From: Sorangium cellulosum
GTDB taxonomy: Bacteria > Myxococcota_A > Polyangia > Polyangiales > Polyangiaceae
Direction of reading: 5' to 3'
Length of the DNA stretch: 64,000 bases
NCBI RefSeq assembly: GCF_002950945.1
Contig: NZ_CP012673.1
Coordinates: 7,454,501 to 7,518,500, forward strand
Shown here: one piece after another, positions 43,849 to 51,472 of the stretch
Position numbering within the stretch: the stretch's first letter is position 1
How the letters are laid out: every line of letters begins with the position of its first letter
Made by a program: the position numbers and the translations under genes
Notes under the pieces: model-generated
Databases searched by the model: none
The model's input: only the letters and a program-made list of their open reading frames with translations
What the model was told of the DNA's origin: nothing

Positions 43849-44550
43849 ATGGCTTTCACAGACGACCTCAGAGCCGAAGTCACGAAAATTCTCAAGGAGC
43901 AGTGGACATCTCGCGATGGCACGAAAGTGCCCGATACCCCAGATCTCAAGCTCGCGAATGACGCTGTGAAGCTCACGGGCACCGTGCTCTATGCGGACCT
44001 CGCAGATTCGACGGGCCTGGTTACACTTTATAAGCCAGAGTTCGTTGCCGCGGTGTATAAGGTCTACCTGAACTGCGCCTGCCGCATCATTCGTGAGAAG
44101 GGTGGCGAGATCACGGCGTTCGACGGCGACCGAGTTATGGCAGTCTTCCTCGGCAGCGGGATGGCCACGAACGCTTGCCGCGCAGCTCTTGCGATCAACC
44201 ATGCTGTCGTAGAGATCCTGAACCCGAAGGTCCGCGAACAATACCCGAACCTTCCCCAAAGCTTCCGCGTCAGCCAGGCCGTGGGCATCGACATGAGCTC
44301 CCTCTTCGTCGCCCGGACCGGAATCCGAGGAGCGAACGACCTTGTGTGGGTGGGACGCGCAGCTAACATCGCGGCGAAGCTCTGCTCCTTACGCGAGGGA
44401 ACCTACGCCACATACATCACAAATGACGTATACTCGGCGGCGGACGAGAGCGTCCGAGTGTCCCGCGACGGCAAGTCGATGTGGGAGTCTTACCCGGAGG
44501 CCGTGAGGAACCTTACCGTGCGGCGCTCCTCATGGCACTGGGCACTTTAG
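43849..44550 (+). CDS. pycC: Class III nucleotide cyclase (PycC-like pyrimidine cyclase)
   Basis: A 233-residue stand-alone cyclase domain. The two metal-binding aspartates are Asp50 (VLYADLADSTGLV) and Asp94 (AFDGDRVMAVF), and the transition-state region reads VGRAANIAAKL (168-178). Unlike most signalling adenylate cyclases it has no sensor, membrane or regulatory domain, as in PycC enzymes. Paired with a cNMP-binding TIR effector it is best explained as the sensor/synthase of a Pycsar system, making cCMP or cUMP on infection; cAMP synthesis cannot be excluded. ATG 43849 has AGGAAGGGA upstream. GC content is lower than in neighbours, consistent with transfer. Confidence 0.85.
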   Translation: MAFTDDLRAEVTKILKEQWTSRDGTKVPDTPDLKLANDAVKLTGTVLYADLADSTGLVTLYKPEFVAAVYKVYLNCACRIIREKGGEITAFDGDRVMAVFLGSGMATNACRAALAINHAVVEILNPKVREQYPNLPQSFRVSQAVGIDMSSLFVARTGIRGANDLVWVGRAANIAAKLCSLREGTYATYITNDVYSAADESVRVSRDGKSMWESYPEAVRNLTVRRSSWHWAL

Positions 44551-44923
44551 GCATCTACGTCTGCGATGAGCGAGACATCATGTGAACGTGGCGTCCGCAA
44601 CGTCGACCCTGCTGGTTCCCGCACCTGCTGACTGTGGCCGTGCAACCGGACACGTTGGAGGAGCTCCGCCGTCGCCCGACGATGGTGGCACGGTGCTCGC
44701 ACACGTCGTCGAGTAGGGGTCCCTGGTCGCCCAGGGGTCCCTCTCATGGGACGGACTTGTGAACCTCAGATCCGGCTCTTCGGGACGCCGGCGTCCGAGG
44801 TCGCCCTCGTCGTCCGGCGCGGGTGTTTCCACCCGCAGCTATCCCAGCGGCAGCGCAAGCTGCATCCGACGCCACGCAACCGGCGTCCTCGACCCGTCGA
44901 TATCCCGATGCAGGGGCCTTCTA
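44551..44923. other. Gene-free stretch after the cyclase gene
   Basis: About 370 bp in which I see no supported gene, repeat or hairpin. It is followed by the integrase-tail relic on the opposite strand. Confidence 0.5.
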
Positions 44924-45241
44924 TCAGCGCAAGCATCCTAGCCTCTCCACGGCTGGCGGCAGGCCGAGCAGCTGCCCGATCGCCTCGTGAACCACCCGGG
45001 CTGCCTTCGCATCCCCGAGCGCGACGGCGCGGGTGAGCGTCTCGGCGAGCGAGGCGATCACGGTGGCCCGAGGCGATGGGTCGGCTGGCGCGAGCTCGCC
45101 AAGCTCAAGCGCCCGCGGTTGGGCCCGGGTTGGGTCGATGCCTTCCGAACCGGTGCGATCGGCGGTCTGGTGCCCCCAAAATCCCGGGAGACGCGACGGA
45201 TTGCGCCGGTTCGCCACCGCAAATTCGTCGCCCAAGTTCAT
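44924..45241 (-). pseudogene. Integrase C-terminal tail relic (copy 3)
   Basis: A 105-codon frame starting at an ATG (MNLGDEFAVANRRNP) with GIDPTRAQP, LAPADPSPRATVIASLAETL and AARVVHEAIGQLLGLPP. It is homologous over its full length to the frame at 13969-14286 and in its end to the decayed integrase at 41979. It contains the GGTTGGGCCCGGGTTGGGTC variant of the repeat near the intact integrase. No catalytic domain remains upstream; 45242-45533 holds nothing else convincing. Because it has an ATG start it could also be a small free-standing gene, which I consider less likely. Confidence 0.5.
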
Positions 45242-45533
45242 CCCTGGTTGCGGGATGGCTTGATCGGGAGCGGGGCTGGTCTGAACCGGGTCGCTGGGGG
45301 CCCCCGCGCCGGTGGTATCGTGGAGATTGGGAAGAGTTCGCTGTAGAGCGTCAGCTTGAAGCCGGCGGGGACGCGGACGGAGCTGACCCTCATGTCCCAC
45401 GGGCCGCTGAACAAGACGCCACTGCGGGCGCCCGCCGAGGGCACCTCGACGCCTCGACCGCGATGCGCCGGCCCTCGCGGTACGTGTTGCTGCCGATGCG
45501 CACCGCCGACGTCTCCTTTCAGGCGGTCTCGAG

Positions 45534-48500
45534 TCAGGCGGTCTCGATCCGTCGGTCGTTCAAGCCCATCTCCTCCGCAAACTCGGCCAGCTCCGGCGCG
45601 GCGCGCCCCCGCGACAAGAGCTCCGCCGCGCGCCGCGCCCGCGCGAGCCGCGCCGGCTCGCCGCGCGCCATGCTCCGGGCGAGGGCCAGCTCGGCGATCC
45701 CCTCGTCGTACGCGAGATCGAGCCGCCGCGCCGCCTCGACGCTGCGCTCCCAGAGGCGCCTCGCACGCCTCGTTCGCCCCGAGAGCGCCTCGTACTGCCC
45801 GCGCAGCCAGAACGCCCGGGGCCGCTGCACCGGGAAGACCTGCGCCGACCGCTCCACCTCCACGCAGGCGCGCTCGGCGCCCCGCGCGAGCGCCGCCCGC
45901 TCGCCCGCCGCCGCGCCCTCCCAGAGCTCCAGGAACACCTCGGCCACGCAGTTATACGCGATGATGCAGTAGAACGAGATCGGCTTGCCCTCGCAGATCA
46001 CCGCGAGCCCGCGCTCCGCTGCCGCCCGCGCGCGGCGGGCGTCGCCGCCCCGCAGGTGCGCGAGCGACAGCACCCCGAGCGCGATGATCTGCTCGGGGCG
46101 ACCGAGCTTCTGGGACAGCAGCGCCTCCGCCTCCTGCGCCGCCGCGAGCGCGCGCTCCCACTGCCCGAGGTGCAGGCACGCCTGGGCCACGCCCGCCGCG
46201 CCCCACACCTGCGTCTGCGGATCGCCGCGCCTGCCCGAGTCGTAGGTGCGCTGCGACATGTCGCGCGCCAGCGCGAAGTCGCCGTGGAGGCAGCGGGCCG
46301 TGCCGATCACCCCCTGCGCCTCCTCGATGCGCCTCGGGAAGCCGAGCTCCTTCGCCATCTCCAGCGCCTTCGCGCCGAGATCGAACGCGACGTCCCACCG
46401 GCCGACGCCCGACGCGTACCCGCCCGCCAGCACGTACACCCAGCTCCGCACCGCCGGATCGGCGACCCCCGCGAGGACCTCGTGCGCCTTGCGGCCGTAG
46501 GTCTCGGCCAGGGAAAACCACGGGATCAAGCCCACCGTGAGGTGCGCGCTGCCGTAGGCGAGCCCGAGCTCCGGCGACGGGCCGGCGCGCTCGGCCAGGT
46601 TGAGGTTCGCGAGCGTGGCGTAGAGGATCCGCAGGAGATCGCCCGTCACGTAGTACGACACCGGCACGAGCAGGTCGTACGCGCGCGCCGCCTCCAGGAG
46701 CACCGCCCGCCCCTCGGGCGCGAGCCCGGCCGGCCGCGGCGGGGCGACGCGGTGCCGCACCTGCGTCAGCACCTGCCCCGCGAAGCTGAGGGCGAGGTGC
46801 CACGCCCGCGCGGGCATCGGCTCGTCGAGCAGCGCCACGGCCCGGAGCAGGTGCGCCTGGCTCTCGACCAGCTGCCCGAGGCCGAGGTGCGCGTTCCCGA
46901 GCTGCCGCTCCCACGTCGCCCGGCGCAGCGGGTCGACGCGCCGCGCGCTCTGGTCGTCGAGCGAGAGCGCCTCGGTGAAGCACCGGACCACCTCCCGGTT
47001 CGCGAAGGTCCGCTGGGCCAACACGCCGGCCTTCTCCAGGTACTCGATCGCCTTCGGCAGCTCGCGCGCCGCCGTGAAGTGGTGCGCGAGCTCGGAGTAG
47101 AGCAGCGAGAAGCCCTGATCGCCGGCGAAGCGCGCCTCGATCGCGAGCGCGGCGGCGCGGTGCAGCGCCGCGCGCCGCGCCTCGCCCACGCGCTCGTAGG
47201 CGAACTCGCGGAGCTTGTCGTGCACGAACCGGAACCGCCCCGCCTGCGGCTCCTCGATCACCTGGCGGTTCAGGAGCTCCTTCACGAGCGGGAGCGCCTC
47301 GCGCTGCGAGAGGCCGGCCACGGCCGCGAGGATCTCCCCGTCGACCTCGCGCCCCAGCACCGCGGCGACGTCGACCAGGCCGCGCGCGGCCTCGGACAGC
47401 CCTGCGAGCCGCCGCCCGACGAGCTCGCGCAGCGAGCCGGGCAGCGGCAGCGCGTGCTCGGCGTGCTCGATGTCGTGCGCCGTCTCCGCGGCGACGGTCA
47501 GCCGGAAGGCGCCGTGCTCGCGGCGGAGCAGCCCCTCGGCGACCGCGGCCCGCAGGTACTCGGCCGCGAAGAACGGGTTGCCGGAGGAGCGTCGCGCGAG
47601 CAGGCGCACGAGCGCCTCGGGCGGCCTCGGCATGCCCAGCATGTCGCCCACGAGCACGCCGATCGTCCCCTCGTCGAGCCGGCCGAGCTGCACGCGCTCG
47701 ACGCCGTCCCCGGCGATCACCTCGCCCAGGCCGTCGCCCACCTCCTCCGCCCGGTAGGTGCCGAGCAGGAGCAGCGGGCGGCCGTCGAAGTACGAAGCGC
47801 CGAGCGAGCCGAGGAAGCTCAGCGAGAGCTCGTCGGCCCACTGCAGGTCGTCCAGGATGAGCAGCAGCGGCTGGTCCTCGGCCAGCGCCGCCAGCGTCTC
47901 GCCGAGGGCGTTGAGCAGGCGGAGCCGGGCCGCCTCGGCGGGCACCTCGGGCGGCTCCGGCTGGGCCTCGTGGCCGGGGACGTGGCGGAGCAGGGGCTCG
48001 TAGGCGGCGAGCACCTTGGCGCGGCCGCCGAGGAGCACCTCGGTCAGCTCCTCCCCGCCCTCCCGGCAGAGGTCGGCCACCACCTCGAACAGCCGCCGGA
48101 ACGGGTGGAGCGGCGCCGCGCGCGCGTCGCGCCCGGCGCGGGCGTCCACCGTCGCGAACGGGACACACTCGCCCGCGATGACGCGCATCCCGCGCAGCGA
48201 GGCCTCGCGCGCGATCGCCGCGGCGAGGTACGTCTTGCCGACGCCGCTCTCGCCGCCGACGAGCACGCAGCGCCCGTGCCCCCGCAGGGCGCGGGCGATG
48301 TGCTCGCAGAAGACGCCGAGCACCTCCTGCCGCCCCGCGAGCCCGGGGCGGTACAGGCACGCCCGCGGCGCCTCGCCGCGGCGCGGGCTGACAGGGGGGG
48401 CGCCGAGGATCTGCCCGAGGCGCTGCGCGACGTCGTCGGCGTGGCCGAGGCGGTGGCGCGGCTCCTTCTCGAGCAGGTGGAGGACGAGCGCGTCGAGCTC

Positions 48501-49469
48501 CGGGGGCACGCCGTCGACGAGCATCGAGGGCGGCACCGGGGTCATCGTGAGGTGCTCGAGCAGCACGCCGTTCCTCGACGAGTTGATGAACGGCGGCCTG
48601 CTCGCCACGACCTCGTAGAGGATGCAGCCGAGCGCGTAGAGATCGCTCCGGGCGTCCAGGATCTGCCCGCGGATCTGCTCCGGCGACATGTACGTGACCG
48701 TCCCGATCACGGGCCCGGCGACGTCGATCACCTCGCGCCCGACCGCGCCGGCGCACCGGAACACGAGCCCGAAGTCGACGAGCACCGGCGCGCCGCTCTC
48801 GCGGATGAAGATGTTCGCCGGCTTGAGGTCCCGGTGGACGATGCCGGCGCCGTGCAGGAACGAAAGCGGCTCGCAGACCTCCCGGATCAGCGCGAGCGCC
48901 TCGGCGAGCTTCCCCCCGGCGGCCGGGTAGCGCCACCGGGACGAGCGCGCCTGCTCGGAGGGCGCGCCGTCGTCCTTCCGCGCCGGCCGCTGCCTGGTCG
49001 TGTGGCCCGGCGTGCCGAGCGGGAGCGTCGCCTGCGCGTCGCGCGGCATCTCGTGATCCAGGCGGTGCGTGCTCGCGTCGAGGGGGCGCCTCGGAGAGTC
49101 CGCCGCGGGCTCGGCGGGCACCGTGGGCAGCGCGGCCGCGGCGTCGGGCGCCTCGGGCCGCGGCGCCAGCGCCCACAGCGCGCGGTGGTGGTCGTCGAGC
49201 GTGCGCCCGACGAGCCGCTCCATCGCGTACCACGGCAGGCCCTCCTCGATGCCCTCGTCGAGGATGCGCACGATCCCCGGGTGGCGGACGCGCGTGAGCG
49301 CGTCGATCTCGCAGCGCAGCCCGGCGACACCGCAGCCGTAGGGCACACGCGCCGTCTTGACCGCGACCTTCTCGCCGGTCTGGACGTGCTCGGCCCAGTA
49401 GACAATGCCCATCCCCCCCTGGCCGAGCTGCCCCAGGATCCGGTAGGGCCCGATCTGCGCTGGTGTCAC
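45534..49469 (-). CDS. Ser/Thr protein kinase fused to AAA ATPase and TPR region
   Basis: A 1311-residue signalling protein. The N-terminal kinase looks active: Gly loop GQGGMG (16-21), Lys38 (VAVKTA), HRDLKPAN (212-219), DFG (232-234) and MSPEQ. A ~95-residue Pro/Ala-rich insert (91-185) splits the kinase between the hinge and the HRD region. An ATPase domain follows (Walker A GGESGVGKT, 405-413; Walker B LLLILDDLQWAD), as in the predicted-ATPase/AfsR-MalT group, then ~600 residues of TPR-like helices. It presumably integrates a signal through the TPR sensor and ATPase and phosphorylates unknown targets. It lies 227 bp downstream of the REC-PAS-STAS gene on the same strand. Confidence 0.92.
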   Translation of the reverse strand: MTPAQIGPYRILGQLGQGGMGIVYWAEHVQTGEKVAVKTARVPYGCGVAGLRCEIDALTRVRHPGIVRILDEGIEEGLPWYAMERLVGRTLDDHHRALWALAPRPEAPDAAAALPTVPAEPAADSPRRPLDASTHRLDHEMPRDAQATLPLGTPGHTTRQRPARKDDGAPSEQARSSRWRYPAAGGKLAEALALIREVCEPLSFLHGAGIVHRDLKPANIFIRESGAPVLVDFGLVFRCAGAVGREVIDVAGPVIGTVTYMSPEQIRGQILDARSDLYALGCILYEVVASRPPFINSSRNGVLLEHLTMTPVPPSMLVDGVPPELDALVLHLLEKEPRHRLGHADDVAQRLGQILGAPPVSPRRGEAPRACLYRPGLAGRQEVLGVFCEHIARALRGHGRCVLVGGESGVGKTYLAAAIAREASLRGMRVIAGECVPFATVDARAGRDARAAPLHPFRRLFEVVADLCREGGEELTEVLLGGRAKVLAAYEPLLRHVPGHEAQPEPPEVPAEAARLRLLNALGETLAALAEDQPLLLILDDLQWADELSLSFLGSLGASYFDGRPLLLLGTYRAEEVGDGLGEVIAGDGVERVQLGRLDEGTIGVLVGDMLGMPRPPEALVRLLARRSSGNPFFAAEYLRAAVAEGLLRREHGAFRLTVAAETAHDIEHAEHALPLPGSLRELVGRRLAGLSEAARGLVDVAAVLGREVDGEILAAVAGLSQREALPLVKELLNRQVIEEPQAGRFRFVHDKLREFAYERVGEARRAALHRAAALAIEARFAGDQGFSLLYSELAHHFTAARELPKAIEYLEKAGVLAQRTFANREVVRCFTEALSLDDQSARRVDPLRRATWERQLGNAHLGLGQLVESQAHLLRAVALLDEPMPARAWHLALSFAGQVLTQVRHRVAPPRPAGLAPEGRAVLLEAARAYDLLVPVSYYVTGDLLRILYATLANLNLAERAGPSPELGLAYGSAHLTVGLIPWFSLAETYGRKAHEVLAGVADPAVRSWVYVLAGGYASGVGRWDVAFDLGAKALEMAKELGFPRRIEEAQGVIGTARCLHGDFALARDMSQRTYDSGRRGDPQTQVWGAAGVAQACLHLGQWERALAAAQEAEALLSQKLGRPEQIIALGVLSLAHLRGGDARRARAAAERGLAVICEGKPISFYCIIAYNCVAEVFLELWEGAAAGERAALARGAERACVEVERSAQVFPVQRPRAFWLRGQYEALSGRTRRARRLWERSVEAARRLDLAYDEGIAELALARSMARGEPARLARARRAAELLSRGRAAPELAEFAEEMGLNDRRIETA

Positions 49470-49696
49470 GCTTCAGTCTCCGGGGAACCGTGGAAGACGC
49501 CTCCGTCGCCGCGCATCGAGGCGTGTCATCAGCCCGGGTCGAGCGGAGCACGCCGCCGTACCGGGTGCGCTATCGTACGTCGTACCCGCCGATCCCGCGC
49601 CGTCCAAGGAGAATCGTCCCCCCGGGTTGGCGCCACTACAGCGCCACGGTGCTCGGCCGGGTGCGCCCGGCGCCCCCGGCGAGGGGGCGGCGGCCG

Positions 49697-50962
49697 TCAG
49701 GGCAATCGCCGGAGCGCCGCGGCAGCGCGGCCGCCTGAAGAGCGCTCGCCGCCCGCGTCGGCCGCGCCGCCGCCGGCGCGGATGCACCGCACCAGGGCCT
49801 GGCGCAGGTTGCCGAGGGTCGTGATCGAGGAGAGGTCGATGCCGCGCGCCACCATGGCGCTCGCCGCCCTGGGCTGGATCCCGACGACGATGCAGTGCGC
49901 CCCGAGGAGCCGGAGCGCGCGGACGATCCGGACGAGCTGCTCGGCCGTGTCCGCCTCCATCGAGGCGACGCCCGTCACGTCGAGGATCACCTGGCGGCAC
50001 TGCGCGTGCGACACGGCCGCGAGCAGCGCGTCCAGGATCACCTCCGCGCGCTCGCCGTCGAGCGCGCCGAGCACGGGCACGGTCAGCACCCCTTCCCACA
50101 CCTCGATGATCGGCGCCGAGAGGAGGCGGATCGCCTCCTGCTGCTGGCGGATGAGCCCGAGCTGCGAGAGGAGCTCCGCCTCGGCGTGCTTGCGCGTCGT
50201 GAGGTCGCTCAGCGAGCCGGCGATGCGGGTGGGCGCCCCGGCGGCGTCCCAGAGGGCCTGTCCCCGGGCGCAGAACCAGCGGTGCTCCCCCTGCTTCGTG
50301 GCGAGGCGGAGCTCCACGTCGAACGGCGCCCGTCGCTCCAGGTGGTCCCGGAGCGCCGCCCATACACGCTCGCGGTCGCCCTCGTGGATCTGCGCGGCGA
50401 AGCCCTCGATCCCGCGGAGCTCGTGCTCCTCGAACCCGAGCATCTCCTTGAGTCGACCCGAGTAATAGGCCTCTCCGGTCAGCAGGTTCCAGTCCCAGAG
50501 CCCGTCGCGCGAGCCGCGGACCGCGAGCGCGAACCGCTCCTCGCTCTCCTTCAGCGCCCGCTCCGCCTCGCGGCGGCGCCGCCGCTCCTCCACGTCGCGC
50601 AGCGCGCGATCCACCGCGGGGGCGACGCGCGACATGTCGTCCTTGAGGACGTAATCGCTCGCCCCCTCCTGCATGGCGGAGGCGACGAGCTCCGGGCCGA
50701 TGTTCCCCGAGACGATGATGAACGGGAGATCGAGATCCCGCTCCCGCAGCACCCTGAGCGCCCCGAGCGCGCTGAAGAGCGGCATGCGGTGATCCGAGAA
50801 GACGATATCCCACCGCGCCCGATCGAGCGCCGCCTGCATGCCCTCGGCCGTCTCCACCCGCTCGGACGTCGGCGCGTACCCCGACCGCTTGAGGCAGCGC
50901 ACGAGCAGCGCCGCGTCCTCCGCGGAGTCTTCGACCAGGAGAACCCGAAGCGGTGCGTCCAT
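49697..50962 (-). CDS. Response regulator with PAS and RsbR-like STAS domains
   Basis: A 421-residue protein. The receiver domain (1-120) has phosphoacceptor Asp57 (IVFSDHRMP) and Lys near 107 (DYVLKDD). A PAS domain (about 145-265) has FALAVRGSRDGLWDWNLLTG and the PAC end RIAGSLSDLTTRKHAE. A STAS domain (about 285-395) has VILDVTGVASMEADTAEQL, as in RsbR-type stressosome proteins whose conserved Ser/Thr are kinase targets. It begins 2 bp after the single-domain response regulator gene, so the two are one transcript. It may link the upstream histidine kinase to a partner-switching output; no RsbS or RsbT homologue is in the window. Confidence 0.9.
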   Translation of the reverse strand: MDAPLRVLLVEDSAEDAALLVRCLKRSGYAPTSERVETAEGMQAALDRARWDIVFSDHRMPLFSALGALRVLRERDLDLPFIIVSGNIGPELVASAMQEGASDYVLKDDMSRVAPAVDRALRDVEERRRRREAERALKESEERFALAVRGSRDGLWDWNLLTGEAYYSGRLKEMLGFEEHELRGIEGFAAQIHEGDRERVWAALRDHLERRAPFDVELRLATKQGEHRWFCARGQALWDAAGAPTRIAGSLSDLTTRKHAEAELLSQLGLIRQQQEAIRLLSAPIIEVWEGVLTVPVLGALDGERAEVILDALLAAVSHAQCRQVILDVTGVASMEADTAEQLVRIVRALRLLGAHCIVVGIQPRAASAMVARGIDLSSITTLGNLRQALVRCIRAGGGAADAGGERSSGGRAAAALRRLP

Positions 50963-50964
50963 GC

Positions 50965-51411
50965 TCAGGAGCTCGCCGGGACCGGCGGGCGCTCGGTGAT
51001 GTCCCAGTACGTGTGCAGGATGCGCATCGTCTCGGTGAAATCGAGGAGGTCGACGCGCTTGCGGATGTAGCTGTTGGCGCCGGTGTCGTAACAGGCGCCG
51101 ACGTCCGAGAGCTCGTCGGAGGAGCTCAGGATGATGACCGGGAGGCGGCGGGTGCGCTCCTCGGCGCGGATGCGCCTCAGCACGCCCAGGCCGTCGACGC
51201 CGGGCATCCTCAGATCCAGGAGGACGATCCAGGGCAGATCATCGTCCTTTCGCCCCTCGCCCTCCGCCGCGCCGAGGAGCATGTCGAGCGCCTCGTACCC
51301 GCTGTGCGCCACCATCACGTCGGCCTTGATCCCGCTCTTCTTGATCGCGCGCATGGTCAGCGCCATCTCCGCGTCGCTGTCGTCCACGATCAGAATCGAT
51401 TTTTTGTTCAT
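50965..51411 (-). CDS. Single-domain response regulator
   Basis: A 148-residue CheY-like receiver with the acidic pair Asp10-Asp11 (LIVDDSD), phosphoacceptor Asp66 (VLLDLRMPG), Ser in VIILSSSDE and the conserved Lys in YIRKRVDLLDF. It is of the Rcp1 subgroup that commonly partners with phytochrome-like or hybrid kinases. ATG 51411 (MNKKSILIVDD) is preferred over the longer frame. It lies 61 bp after the giant histidine kinase gene and 2 bp before the REC-PAS-STAS gene, so phosphorylation by that kinase is likely. Confidence 0.93.
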   Translation of the reverse strand: MNKKSILIVDDSDAEMALTMRAIKKSGIKADVMVAHSGYEALDMLLGAAEGEGRKDDDLPWIVLLDLRMPGVDGLGVLRRIRAEERTRRLPVIILSSSDELSDVGACYDTGANSYIRKRVDLLDFTETMRILHTYWDITERPPVPASS

Positions 51412-51472
51412 CCAGCTCGCTCCATCCTCTGGTTGTCGTGAGCTCACATCCGCGTGTGAATCAGAGTGCAAA

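Noticed and set aside
45238..45444. Possible beta/gamma-crystallin-like fragment on the minus strand (VSSVRVPAGFKLTLY)
   Set aside because: The match is one short motif in a frame overlapping the integrase relic, too little to support a feature.
46056..50465. 1469-codon plus-strand frame across the Ser/Thr kinase gene
   Set aside because: Antisense to a gene with complete kinase and ATPase motifs; composition is artefactual. The same applies to the 1291-codon frame at 51131-55006.
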